This document shows, piece after piece, positions 41,975-51,596 of a DNA stretch of 64,000 nt; within the stretch, counting starts at the first letter, position 1; the number at the start of each line of letters is the position of its first letter. This stretch comes from Moorena sp. SIOASIH (GTDB taxonomy: Bacteria > Cyanobacteriota > Cyanobacteriia > Cyanobacteriales > Coleofasciculaceae), in NCBI RefSeq assembly GCF_010671925.1, contig NZ_JAAHIH010000009.1, forward strand, positions 248,001-312,000. The letters run 5' to 3'. Under the pieces are notes generated by a model. The model saw nothing but the letters and a program-made list of their open reading frames with translations, was not told the DNA's origin and made no database searches. The translations under genes and the position numbers were made by a program.

Positions 41975-43594
41975 ATGTCAATAGGATATAGCGAACATTG
42001 GAAGAAGCAAAAGTGGAAGAAAATCCGCCAAAACTTATTCCGCCTACAGAAGAGAGTGTATAAAGCAGTTAAAGCTGGTGACTTGAAGAAAGCAAGGTCT
42101 CTACAGAAACTGATTTTAAAATCCCGTTCAGCTCAACTTCTAGCAGTCCGACAAGTAACTCAGCTAAATAAGGGTAAAAAGACAGGGGGAATTGATGGCA
42201 AGTCAAGCCTAAATTACCCAGAACGCATGAAGCTGGTAGAAACATTGAACCACTACGCCTCTGACTGGAAGCATAGGGGACTACGTGAAATTCCAATCCC
42301 TAAAAAGAATGGAAAAGTAAGGATGTTAAAGATACCAACCATAGCCGACAGAGCATGGCAAGTAAGCGCCAAATTCGCCTTAGAGCCAGCGCACGAAGCC
42401 AGGTTTAATGCCCATAGTTATGGATTCAGAACAGGTAGATGTGCCCAAGACGTACAAATACAATTGTTTAATAACCTAAGGTCAACGAGCAACGGCATAA
42501 AAAAGCGAATAATTGAACTAGACATCAAGAAATGCTTTGACCGCATCTCACACAGCTCCATTATGGATAGATTGCTAGCACCTGCATGTCTAAAACTGGG
42601 GATTTTCAGATGTTTAAAAGCAGGCATCAATCCGGAATTCCCGGAGCAAGGAACACCCCAAGGTGGTGTGGTCAGTCCTTTACTGGCAAACGTAGCGCTT
42701 GACGGAATAGAGGAAATACACACCAGTCTTAGGTACGCTGACGACATGGTGATAATTCTCAAGCCAAAAGATGACGCCAAGAAAATTCTAGAGAAAATCA
42801 AAAATTTTCTGGCAGAACGAGGAATGGAAATCAACGCTCGAAAGACCAAGCTAACCAAAGCGACAGATGGATTCGACTTCCTATGAAGTTACCGTAAGAA
42901 TAAAGAAGCCTTTACAGGCGACAGACTATGCAAAAAAGGGTTAAAAATTATTAATTAAGGCTTCTTTATTCTAAGGTTTCGTCTCCTGGGGTGGAACTTT
43001 CGCGTCCAGAAAAACGGAAAATTCCGGTCAACACCCTCAGAGGAAAACCACCGGAATATACGTAAGAAGATTAAATCCGTAGTCAACAGTTCAAACTATG
43101 GTGCCGAAGTAAAAGCCAAAAAGCTAGCCCCAATCATACGCGGATGGCGTAACTACCATAACAGCTGCGACATGAACAGCAGCCGGGATTCACTCTGGTT
43201 CATAAGAAAAACCGCAAATCGTAAATTCCGAAAGGAAAGAAAGATAAACCGGTATAAAGCTAATGAACTATGTGAGAAGGGATTCCCAAAGGTAAGTTAC
43301 AAACAGAACCAACACGTAAAAGTGAAGGGGACTAAATCACCTTATGATGGTGACCTAGTCTATTGGAGCCAAAGGAACTCACGCCTTTACTCCAATGCTA
43401 CCTCCACAGCCTTGAAAAAGCAAAACCATTCCTGTGGATTCTGTGGGTTGAAGTTCTTAGAAAACGAGTCTGTACACCTTCATCACTATGATGAAAACCA
43501 CGACAACTGGAAATCAGAGAATTTACTAGCAGTTCATCAGAGCTGCCACCAACAGATACATTGGAGCACTCCACACAGAGGAGAGGATACCTAG
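41975..43594 (+). pseudogene. ltrA: Group II intron reverse transcriptase/maturase/HNH, split by 105-nt element
   Basis: The N-terminal ORF (41975-42886) contains the RT fingers/palm: IPIPKKNGKVRMLKIPTI, FNAHSYGFRTGRCAQD, ELDIKKCFD, GTPQGGVVSPLLANV and catalytic LRYADDMVII. It stops at GFDFL. The downstream frame resumes GWNFRVQKNGKFRSTPSEEN (the usual FDFLGW joint), maturase segment IIRGWRNYHN, and an HNH endonuclease (CGFCGLKF..VHLHHYDENHDN..SCHQQIH) ending at 43594. Excising exactly 105 nt joins FDFL to GW in frame. The insert itself brings an immediate TGA, so no full protein is made unless the insert is removed. Confidence 0.88.
42882..42986 (+). repeat. ~100-nt palindromic element, copy A (in RT gene)
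   Basis: Core 42885-42986 is 102 nt, the same length as copy B. Starts GAAGTTACCGTAAGAATAAA, ends GGTTTCGTCTCC. Perfect 16-bp stem 42897-42912 with 42957-42972; 44-nt loop with GACTATGCAAAAAAGGGTTA. Confidence 0.88.
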
Positions 43595-43628
43595 GAGCCG
43601 TGTGAGGGGAAACTTTCATGCACGGTTC
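43595..43628 (+). ncRNA. Group II intron domain V
   Basis: 34-nt hairpin GAGCCGTGTGAGGGGAAACT then TTCATGCACGGTTC, with the outer stem GAGCCGTG/CACGGTTC, AGC triad and GAAA loop. It begins directly after the ORF stop codon. Confidence 0.85.
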
Positions 43629-43629
43629 T

Positions 43630-43656
43630 GTTCGCGCAGCGTCGGCCTTAGCCGAA
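43630..43656. repeat. Palindrome inserted between intron domains V and VI
   Basis: GTTCGCGCAGCGTCGGCCTT plus AGCCGAA lies in the joiner J5/6, normally only a few nucleotides. Same family as the insertion at 6587-6612. Confidence 0.75.
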
Positions 43657-43824
43657 AGGAGAGATGCCCCGGATAATACCGGGCACCGACTCTAACTAAG
43701 GAGCAGGGAGTGTGGGAAGTGTGGGAGACCCAGCTCCCCACCAATCAAATTTTAGTCCGACCCCAGAAACAGCCTTGGGCGTGACTCCTCAGTAATTAAT
43801 TAGTTTTAATTCAGTAAATTTTCT

Positions 43825-44760
43825 ATGGCAAAACGTGCAGATATTGGTAGCAAACGTCTAATCAGTCTCGCCCCCAATGCCTGGGTGCAATGGGTAACCG
43901 GTAATCCCCAAGTGCGGGCATCTCAGTTACTCGATGCTGAATTTCAATGGATTAGTCGGGAAAGCGACGTAATTGTCAAAGCAAAGAGTCCTGAACATCA
44001 AGAATTTTTGATTCTCAATGAATTACAACTGCGCTATAGTCAGGCCATGCCTAAGCGCATGCGCAATTATGTCGCTTTAGCGGAGGAGAAATATAACCTA
44101 TCCACTTATCCAGTATTAATTAACATCTTGCCGCCCCCAGCCACCGTCACCATTGAAGACTGTTACGACAGTGAATTTATGGGACTAAAGGCACATCAAG
44201 ATTATCGGGTAATTAATTTATGGGAAGTAGAGGCTGAATTAGTATTAGGACAACCTTTGCCTCCCCTATTTCCATTTGTACCAATTTTATTTGGAGGTGG
44301 TAGTGAATCGAAATTGCGCTCAGCAGTGCAAGCGCTAAGAGCAGATCAAACTTTGAATCAACTAGAACCATTATTAGCTTTTTTCGCTAGTTTCGTGTTA
44401 GAGATACCGTTAATTCAACAAATCATGAGGTGGGATATGACAGTATTACGAGAATCACCCTGGTATCAGGAAATTCTACAAGAGGGTGTTGCTCAAGGCA
44501 TCCAACAAGGGATTGAACAAGGGATTGAACAAGGGATTGAACAAGGGATTGAACAAGGGATTGAACAAGGGATTGAACAAGGGATTGAACAAGAACGTCG
44601 AGGGAGTTTAGAGCGCATCCTTAAACTGAGATTTTCAGAGATTCCTTTAGAGATATCCGTCAGAATTCAAGCCTTAACTCTCGAACAATTGGAAGAGTTG
44701 ATGGCAATCGCATTAACCGTTAACTCTTTAGATGAGTTTAGTGAACAGTTGCGAATGTAG
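43825..44760 (+). CDS. Rpn/DUF4351-type putative nuclease (paralogue 1) with GIEQ repeats
   Basis: 311 residues. The N-terminal part is a PD-(D/E)XK-like core seen in Rpn and related cyanobacterial proteins (SRESDVIVKAK..EFLILNELQLRYSQAM). The C-terminal ~60 residues (LERILKLRFSEIPLEISVRIQALTLEQL) are a DUF4351 domain. Between them is GIQQ followed by seven perfect GIEQ units encoded by 12-nt repeats (GGGATTGAACAA), a minisatellite that can change length without breaking the frame. A near-identical paralogue is at 51975-52886. These proteins are often called putative transposases, but activity is unproven. Confidence 0.82.
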   Translation: MAKRADIGSKRLISLAPNAWVQWVTGNPQVRASQLLDAEFQWISRESDVIVKAKSPEHQEFLILNELQLRYSQAMPKRMRNYVALAEEKYNLSTYPVLINILPPPATVTIEDCYDSEFMGLKAHQDYRVINLWEVEAELVLGQPLPPLFPFVPILFGGGSESKLRSAVQALRADQTLNQLEPLLAFFASFVLEIPLIQQIMRWDMTVLRESPWYQEILQEGVAQGIQQGIEQGIEQGIEQGIEQGIEQGIEQGIEQERRGSLERILKLRFSEIPLEISVRIQALTLEQLEELMAIALTVNSLDEFSEQLRM

Positions 44761-45083
44761 AATGTAGAATTAAGAATGTAGAATTAAGAATGTAGAATTA
44801 AGAATGTAGAATTAAGAATGTAGAATTAAGAATGTAGAATTGGGAATTGGGGGGAATTGGGGGGAATTGGGGGGAATTGGGAATTGGGGGGAATTGGGAA
44901 TTCACCATTATGCCTTCACCATTCACCATTATTAATTCTTATATTCACCATTCTCCATTCTTAATTCTTAATTCTTAATTCTTAATTCTTAATTCTCCAT
45001 TCTTAATTCTTAATTCTTAATTCTTAATTCTTAATTCTTAATTCTTAATTCACCATTATAAATTCTTAATTCTTAATTCTGCC
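44761..45083. repeat. Tandem-repeat gap (AATGTAGAATTAAG, GGGGGGAATT, ATTCTTAA)
   Basis: About five AATGTAGAATTAAG units, several GGGGGAATTGGG units, then a long run of ATTCTTAA heptamers, which is the inverted form of the first unit. The whole could fold into a long imperfect hairpin between the two genes. No gene. Confidence 0.8.
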
Positions 45084-48000
45084 TTATTTCACTAAAGCCC
45101 GGAACCGAATAAATCCATAGGAATTGGGTGGGTTTCCTGGTGAATCAGCGTTTGGCACATCCCCAACTTCCACTACTACTACTCCATTTTGATTGAAGGT
45201 GACATTACATCCCGCTGGCACTGAGGTTCCTGGCCCGTAATACCGACCGCGATCGCTATCGGGAATATTAGTAAGAAAGATGTTGGGTTCAGCTGGACCA
45301 CCTGAGGCTAGGGGAGTGGTGCTCTGGAACAAAGCAATCCCGACATCACTACTGGGGAAGCCAGCGGTGGCATTAAAGGAGTCTGGAATAAAGGTAGTTT
45401 CTCCAGGAACTCGGTCACAGATACGCAGGTTTTGAGCATCGTTGCTGCCATTGGAGAGGAAGTATACTGTATACTCTAACTCATCCCCTGGCATCACTTC
45501 CCCAGAATTAATTAATCCCCGCAGATAAACATCAGGATTTGGCCAGTTGGGGTCATTGTCATCAGCAGCACGGTCGGAACCAACGTTATTCTCAGAACTG
45601 CCACCATCAATGCCATCGATAAAGGGTGAACCTGATTGTGGTAGCTCTATCCACTCGTTGGTATCTTTCGGTTTGATAGCAGTAATCCGCTTGACCAGGA
45701 TGACATTGGGCAAGATATTGTTATAAACTCCAACACTAGTTTGGCGTACACTAACCGTATCGGTATCCCTGGTTTCGAGGAATTCTGGACAACGGCCATT
45801 GGCATCATTACTAAGGGTATGCTCCCAACAAGCACTAGTATTTCCGTCTTCTCCATTGGGGGTGAGACTAATCGATTGACCAGTGCTTGCCCCATCTAAG
45901 TCTCGTTGGTAGGTGTCATCCCACAGATTCAATTCAGCTGACGGTGGAGTATTGATGGCGTTATTGGAGCCATAAGCAATGTAGTCTACAATCTTGAGTT
46001 CATCGTCATACAGCCAGATATCTTCTCCAGCATTATTGAGTTTGCCTGCGTTTCCTAACCAATCCTGGAATGCAGCATCGGGAGCTTGATGGTCTGATGT
46101 ATTGTTGCCAATCCAAATCACAGCATATTCTCCTGGTTGGAGAGTGGTGTTGTTGGGGAAGATATAGGCCGGATTAGCAGCATCACCAGTAATGTTGCCA
46201 GTATTATCAGTACTGTTAAAAATCAGGTTGCTATCGGCTAGCCTCCAGTTACTGATATCTACAGCATTATCGGAAGAGTTATAGAGTTCGATGAATTCAT
46301 CATTAGCCTCAGCACTCCTGCCAGTTTGGGCGTAGAGGACTTCGTTGATAACGATATTTCCGGCTTCCGGTGAAGCTTCTTCCGGAATTAAGCTGTAGGT
46401 GTAGGTCACACACAATCCGGCGGTTGCCTCGCTAGTCGAACCAGTAGAAGCGTTATCAGAGTTAATGAAAGTGGCTGCAGAGGTAGTATTCACCCCGATA
46501 CTGACAGTTTCCACTGGTGATGAGGATCTAATGAAATCAGCTAGGTTAGTGTACTCCTCGGTATAGGTTTCATGGGCAATAATCGTGGGAGTCTTGCCAC
46601 CGGAAGTGCCGCCAAAGTCAAGATTACCATCAAAGGCTGGTAGATTCAAGTCGGTGGATTGGTTGTAATTTCTGGTGAAGTTGGCGTTAGTATCAGGCAA
46701 GGAGACACTGACTTCTCCCTCCTGGTTCACGGTTATTGTTTTTGCCTGGTTTCCCGTATTCTCGTAGATTAACTCTTGTGCAATCAGGGTACTCAGGGTT
46801 AGGTCTACCCTGGCCAGGCTACCTTGAGCAGAGTCAAATTTCTCTATGTTCAGGGTTTCAGTCCAATTAGTAGCCTGGCGTGGTATGATATCGCAAGCGA
46901 CAATAGCGTTGGTTTTGAGGGTAAGTCCAGCATCAATACTGGTATTGTTGTCTCCCGCAGCCAAGGTAAAGGTAGCAGTGCGACCTGTAACTGGATCCGC
47001 ATCACTGTCTAGGGTTTCATCCCCATCATCTTGGCTAGTGAAGCTATAGCCAACAGCAGGGGAGGTGAATTCAATGATGTAATCCCCTGGGTCAAGGTCG
47101 CTGAAACTGTAGTTACCATTGCTGTCGGTAAAGGTGGCATCAACCAAGGTGTTGTCAGATTTGTAGATATTGACTAGGGCGTTGGGAATTCCAGGCTCTC
47201 CAGCATCTTGGATACCATCACCATCTAGGTCTTCCCAGACTTGATCCCCTACAGAGGCAGTCGTTGGTGTAGAGTCAGCGATCGCAATTTGATAATCTTC
47301 TACCTCACCATCACCCGCTGCACCAGTAGGACTAAGGCCAGTATCAGAACTATACCGGAAACGGGCATAAGTATTACCAACGGTAGCTCCAGCTGGAACA
47401 GTTAGGTTTAATGCGATCGCATTTCCAGTTGGACTAACATCGGTAGCAATTTGCTCACCACTATCATCAAAGTCTCCATCACTGTTCCAGTCAATCCAGG
47501 CATTAAGTACTCCCGAGCCTGCGGTAGTAATATCTAAAGTGACATTATCCCCGATCGGTAGAGTTTGTCCCTGGAGAGTAGCACTATTGATTTGAACCCC
47601 ATCATCGGTATCATCGGTAGCGTTATTGTTATTATCCGTGCCATCTCCAAAGCCATCGGTATCAGCTGTTACTCCTGCCCCTAAATAGGTGGTATTGTCA
47701 ATGGTATGGGATGGACCACTATTAGCGGATAAGGTTTGGTAATCCCCATTACCGGTGCTGGCGGTAGTATCAGGAGCATCACCATAGTCAACACTGGTTG
47801 TAGGAGGCGTTACTGTAATTTCAGTACAGTCACCAAATGTCCCTGTATTTGGGTCATCCGACGTCCCCGATGCCTGATTGCCACTGGCTTCCCCTTCATA
47901 GTCAATTGAAGCCTGGTTACAAACCGTTTCCCCAGCCGCAGCTGTAACAGTGACCTCAAAGGACATGGTCACCGTGTCGTTAACGTTTAACTGACCCCCC

Positions 48001-49487
48001 TGGGTTGTGTTTGCCCCCGTACCTACACGAAAGATAACGTTGGTGCCATCAAACTCAGCTTCATCAGTAGCACCATCGGTCTTAGTCACTCCATTAATCT
48101 TCAACGATCCCGGTACAAAGGTTGTTCCTGTGGGAACTACATCCGTAATCACTGTGTTAACAGCGTTATCATTCCCTGTATTCGTCACACTAATGGTATA
48201 AGCAATCGTATCCCCATTTTGATAACTTGTTTGGGGGGTGGTCTTCTCAAACTGGGTGACCAGATTCGGTTCAAACACCTCCACCCCAAAGAAGTAAACC
48301 ATAGGCCAGATGCCATCACCTGACGTGGATAGGTTCAAATCAACACTGGTTGCATTGGTCGGAATGACGTTGTTGGTTTCGTTCCAAGCCGTCAGATCCA
48401 GAAGATCAATATCCACAACCATGTTGTAGGGATCATTAGGAGTACGACTCGTGACATGGGACCCATACTGAGAAATTGTGCCATTATAAAAGTTATTTAA
48501 TGGGTTCACGGCGTCGGACACCGGAGTATTATTAATCGACAGTGTATCCCCGGTCACATCCGGCTCGCCATCCCCCGCGAATGCACCCATAAAGACACTA
48601 AAGCCTGGTGTGGGCGGCGTCCTTAGCCCAGTTAAGGTTTGGGTATTGCCGGTATTGAACCCTGAGAAGTCGTACCCGTCGAAAACAGTCATATTCCGTC
48701 GGGGCTCACTTGGATCTTCGTACACCACGATTAATGACCAACCAGCATTGGGATAGGTAAATCCTGTGCCTGTACTTGCCTGTACATTCGCTAGGGTATA
48801 GGTACCACTCCCAGCCCCTTGCACTAAACTTGTCACATCCGCGAAGGAGCTGTATACATCCCAGCCGCTTGTTGCAGAGTTATCAATACTGGTGAACGTA
48901 TCTGCCGTAACGGTCTGATAGCCTCCCCCTGGCGTAGCTAACAAGGCTTGATTTCGCTTACTGGCATCCGGTGCAGGCGTGGTGGCACCGTCAGAGGTGC
49001 CCCCCCAGTAAAGACCTGCAAACAACACATTGGCACCCGCAGGCAGGGTTAAATTGGCAGAGCTAGAGTTAAAGGTACTGGGATCGCTATCAGAATCTAG
49101 CATCTGCATTGCCAGACCACCCCGGTTGTTGCCAACATTGCCGGTGGCTAATCCGTTTGAGCAGGATCCATTGGTGCGATCGCAAATCAATGAGGCATTA
49201 CCAATCGCCGCTATATTACCGGGCACGTCGGCGCTGTAACGCAAACTAAATGGCCTTGGCCCTGTGGCGAGTGACGCATCAATACCAACCTGCCCTGCTA
49301 CTTCAGTAGGAGTAGACACCAGCAAAGCAGAACCTGTCACCAGGATCGGGAAAGTAGCCTTAACTAGGTTAGTTATGCCCATCAGGTTAAAGCCTAAAGG
49401 CTGCCAATCAGAATTTACCTCAGATGCTCCAGAAGAGTCTGAGGAATGGTTTGGGATTTTTTTGAGATAATTGAATAAAAACTTCAT
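45084..49487 (-). CDS. Very large surface protein with DUF11, GEVED, SdrD-B and lamin-tail domains
   Basis: 1467 residues, presumably exported. A hydrophobic segment at ~40-62 (ATFPILVTGSALLVSTPTEVAG) may be a non-standard signal. In order: a globular N-terminal region (GANVLFAGLYWGG), DUF11-like domain (TQFEKTTPQTSYQNGDTIAY, ~410-510), GEVED domain (WIDWNSDGDFDDSGEQ..GEVEDYQIAI, ~570-750) and SdrD B-like domain (GDQVWEDLDGDGIQDAGEPG, ~755-870). Then come a strand-rich region, a lamin-tail domain (GNIVINEVLYAQTG..DEFIELYNSS, ~1040-1170) and a second DUF11-like end (VYFLSNGSNDAQNLRICD). Asp-rich calcium-binding-like loops occur. There is no sorting motif. Probably an adhesin or sheath component. 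Confidence 0.85.
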   Translation of the reverse strand: MKFLFNYLKKIPNHSSDSSGASEVNSDWQPLGFNLMGITNLVKATFPILVTGSALLVSTPTEVAGQVGIDASLATGPRPFSLRYSADVPGNIAAIGNASLICDRTNGSCSNGLATGNVGNNRGGLAMQMLDSDSDPSTFNSSSANLTLPAGANVLFAGLYWGGTSDGATTPAPDASKRNQALLATPGGGYQTVTADTFTSIDNSATSGWDVYSSFADVTSLVQGAGSGTYTLANVQASTGTGFTYPNAGWSLIVVYEDPSEPRRNMTVFDGYDFSGFNTGNTQTLTGLRTPPTPGFSVFMGAFAGDGEPDVTGDTLSINNTPVSDAVNPLNNFYNGTISQYGSHVTSRTPNDPYNMVVDIDLLDLTAWNETNNVIPTNATSVDLNLSTSGDGIWPMVYFFGVEVFEPNLVTQFEKTTPQTSYQNGDTIAYTISVTNTGNDNAVNTVITDVVPTGTTFVPGSLKINGVTKTDGATDEAEFDGTNVIFRVGTGANTTQGGQLNVNDTVTMSFEVTVTAAAGETVCNQASIDYEGEASGNQASGTSDDPNTGTFGDCTEITVTPPTTSVDYGDAPDTTASTGNGDYQTLSANSGPSHTIDNTTYLGAGVTADTDGFGDGTDNNNNATDDTDDGVQINSATLQGQTLPIGDNVTLDITTAGSGVLNAWIDWNSDGDFDDSGEQIATDVSPTGNAIALNLTVPAGATVGNTYARFRYSSDTGLSPTGAAGDGEVEDYQIAIADSTPTTASVGDQVWEDLDGDGIQDAGEPGIPNALVNIYKSDNTLVDATFTDSNGNYSFSDLDPGDYIIEFTSPAVGYSFTSQDDGDETLDSDADPVTGRTATFTLAAGDNNTSIDAGLTLKTNAIVACDIIPRQATNWTETLNIEKFDSAQGSLARVDLTLSTLIAQELIYENTGNQAKTITVNQEGEVSVSLPDTNANFTRNYNQSTDLNLPAFDGNLDFGGTSGGKTPTIIAHETYTEEYTNLADFIRSSSPVETVSIGVNTTSAATFINSDNASTGSTSEATAGLCVTYTYSLIPEEASPEAGNIVINEVLYAQTGRSAEANDEFIELYNSSDNAVDISNWRLADSNLIFNSTDNTGNITGDAANPAYIFPNNTTLQPGEYAVIWIGNNTSDHQAPDAAFQDWLGNAGKLNNAGEDIWLYDDELKIVDYIAYGSNNAINTPPSAELNLWDDTYQRDLDGASTGQSISLTPNGEDGNTSACWEHTLSNDANGRCPEFLETRDTDTVSVRQTSVGVYNNILPNVILVKRITAIKPKDTNEWIELPQSGSPFIDGIDGGSSENNVGSDRAADDNDPNWPNPDVYLRGLINSGEVMPGDELEYTVYFLSNGSNDAQNLRICDRVPGETTFIPDSFNATAGFPSSDVGIALFQSTTPLASGGPAEPNIFLTNIPDSDRGRYYGPGTSVPAGCNVTFNQNGVVVVEVGDVPNADSPGNPPNSYGFIRFRALVK

Positions 49488-50119
49488 AACTGGCCGGAAT
49501 CAATTAAAGAGAAAAGCTAATTGGTAAATGACCCAATTAGTTTTGATATCAATCAATTATTTAGTTGAGCAACACCGAATAAATAACTAATAATTAATAA
49601 CTCATAACTCAACACCCAGCACTCAGCACTCAGATAAGCGATTGACCCTAGGTCACGCTACGGGAACGCATCCGAGTTTTCCTGGAAGTTAAACTACTGT
49701 GGTGATCGTCGATTGTTTGATTGATGTGGGTATGGCCTAACTCAGATAAGCTATTGACCCTAGGTCACGCTACGGGAACGCATCCGAGTTTTCCTCCTAG
49801 TTATAGCGTTTATAGTTGAGATGTAAACATAATTATTGCAGGACTTGGCTTGCATACAAGATGCAAGAGGCAAGATGGGAAAGAGATACGGATTTTTATT
49901 TGACAATCAAAAAAGACCATACAGGTTTACATCTCATCTGGAAACGCTCTAAACTACTCTTGTGATCTAGGATTGCTTGATTGATGTGGGTATTGCCTAG
50001 AGAGAATTACGGAATTTTTCTCCGGTTACGGAGGAGATGATATCCGTGAATTCCACATCTAGCGGTAAGTTAATTGTTATAGTGCCTAATAGCTGTTTAG
50101 TAATTGTTAATTGTTAATT

Positions 50120-50224
50120 GGTAAGCATTCAGCTATCAGCTATCAGCTATCATCTGATTCCCTATGGGCACTATACTTGAGGTTAATTCAGCCATTGGCC
50201 TTTGGAAAACGGCTGAATGATTAT
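50120..50224. mobile_element. MITE, 105 bp, perfect 8-bp target duplication
   Basis: Left end GTAAGCATTCAGC; right end CGGCTGAATGATTAT (last bases decayed). Flanked by GTTAATTG at 50112-50119 and 50225-50232. Confidence 0.82.
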
Positions 50225-50280
50225 GTTAATTGGTAATTTTAAATTATAAGTAATGTCCATGATTAAAGCAATCGACAAAT

Positions 50281-50640
50281 AGCGTTACTAGTAGAGTTAC
50301 TAGGGAAATCAATAACAGACCTAAGGTTACCGGTAGAGTAAATTTACCCATGAGCAGTAGAGTGTATTATTAAACTAACCGATAGCTATACTTATTGCTA
50401 GAGTTACTGAGTAAATCAGCAATATACCTAAGGTTACCGGTAGAGTAAATTTACCCATGAGCAGTAGAGTGTATTATTAAACCAACCAGCAACTAGTGTT
50501 ACCGGTAGAGTTACTTGGGAAATCAATAACAGAGCTGATCTGATCGGTAGAGTAAATTTACCCATCATCAGTAGATAAGATTATTAAACCAAGCAACAAC
50601 TAGTGTTACCGGTAGAGTTACTGTTGAAATCAATAAAGTA
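50281..50640. repeat. ~107-nt imperfect tandem array, ~3.5 units
   Basis: Each unit contains ACCGGTAGAGTAAATTTACC CATGAGCAGTAGAG-type sequence and ends ATTATTAAAC; units start near 50281, 50374, 50482 and 50589. The array ends ~100 bp before the Rpn gene and could be its upstream regulatory DNA. Confidence 0.75.
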
Positions 50641-50702
50641 AATTCCACCTATAATAAAATCAATTAATTTTTGAGTTAACACTGCTTGTTAACTATACTA
50701 AT

Positions 50703-50737
50703 CCCTACTCCCTACTCCCTACTCCCTACTCCCTACT
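50703..50737. repeat. TCCCTAC heptamer array directly upstream of Rpn gene
   Basis: Five heptamers ending five bases before the ATG at 50742, so changes in copy number would alter the ribosome-binding region of that gene. Confidence 0.8.
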
Positions 50738-50741
50738 AATC

Positions 50742-51596
50742 ATGGCCAAGACACACATCCGCTTTGACTGGGCGATCAAAAAACTGCTGAGGGATAAAGC
50801 TAATTATGTTGTCCTAGAAGGCTTTATCACCGAATTACTAGGACAAGAGATTACCATTGAATCTATTTTAGAAGGGGAAAGTAATCGGCTCACCGAAGAC
50901 AATAAACTGAATCGGGTCGATATTCTAGCGCTCAATAGTGCTGGAGAGTTACTACTGGTGGAAGTCCAAAACAGTTCCGAAAATGATTACTTTCATCGGA
51001 TGCTATTTGGCGTCTCGACACTGCTCACCCAATATCTAGATAAAGGAGAGCCTTATAGTAAACTAAAAAAAGTCTACTCGATTAATATTGTTTACTTTAC
51101 TCTGGGGCAAGGACAAGATTACATCTATGAAGGTAAATTAGATTTCCGAGGTCGTCATCATCATGACTCCTTAGGGCTATCCAGCCTACAGAAGGAGTTG
51201 TTCAAACTAGAGCAAGTCTACCAGATATTTCCCGAATATTATATCTTGAGAGTCAACCAGTTTGATAATGTAACCAGAAACAGTTTAGATGAATGGATCT
51301 ATTTTCTAAAGAATAGTGAAATCAAAGAAGAGTTCCAAGCCAGAGGATTAGCCGAGGCCAAGGAAAAGCTAAGGATTGAGAATTTACCCTTACCAGAAAA
51401 AGTAGCTTATCAGAACTATCTGGAAAATAAACGGTATGAAATTAGCCTGTTGGAAGGGGCAGAAGCAGCTGGAAAATTACAGGGGAGAGCAGAGAAAGCC
51501 ATAGAAATAGCCAAAGCTATGAAAGCAAGAGGGATTGATATGGATTTAATCGTGGCAACAACTGGTTTAACTAAAGAAGAGGTTGAGCATTTTTGA
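50742..51596 (+). CDS. Rpn family PD-(D/E)XK nuclease/putative transposase
   Basis: 284 residues. N-terminal FDWAIKKLLRDKANYVVLEGFI, then the catalytic-type core NRVDILALNSAGELLLVEVQNS (Asp, then ExQ in place of the usual ExK), matching the Rpn (recombination-promoting nuclease) family. The C-terminal helical region ends in a short helix-turn-helix-like segment (MKARGIDMDLIVATTGLTKEEVEHF). No classical Shine-Dalgarno: the heptamer array occupies that place. Distinct from the two DUF4351 paralogues nearby. Confidence 0.87.
   Translation: MAKTHIRFDWAIKKLLRDKANYVVLEGFITELLGQEITIESILEGESNRLTEDNKLNRVDILALNSAGELLLVEVQNSSENDYFHRMLFGVSTLLTQYLDKGEPYSKLKKVYSINIVYFTLGQGQDYIYEGKLDFRGRHHHDSLGLSSLQKELFKLEQVYQIFPEYYILRVNQFDNVTRNSLDEWIYFLKNSEIKEEFQARGLAEAKEKLRIENLPLPEKVAYQNYLENKRYEISLLEGAEAAGKLQGRAEKAIEIAKAMKARGIDMDLIVATTGLTKEEVEHF

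Larger units (their letters stand above)
41500..43699 (+). mobile_element. Group II intron with interrupted maturase gene
   Basis: A reverse transcriptase-maturase-HNH reading frame is followed at once by a domain V hairpin (43595-43628) and a domain VI-like hairpin (~43665-43688). The 500 bp ahead of the ORF is structured non-coding sequence expected of domains I-III. The 5' splice site was not resolved: GTGAC at 41526 is one candidate. The 3' end is near CGACTCTAAC (43690-43699). Two small elements have inserted into it. Confidence 0.75.
49488..50741. other. Long gene-free region with several repeat types
   Basis: Contains a ~110-bp direct repeat (49627 and 49738, with GATTGACCCTAGGTCACGCT; a third partial copy near 49955), a MITE (50120-50224), a ~107-nt tandem array (50281-50640) and a TCCCTAC array (50703-50737). 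No gene. Confidence 0.6.
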
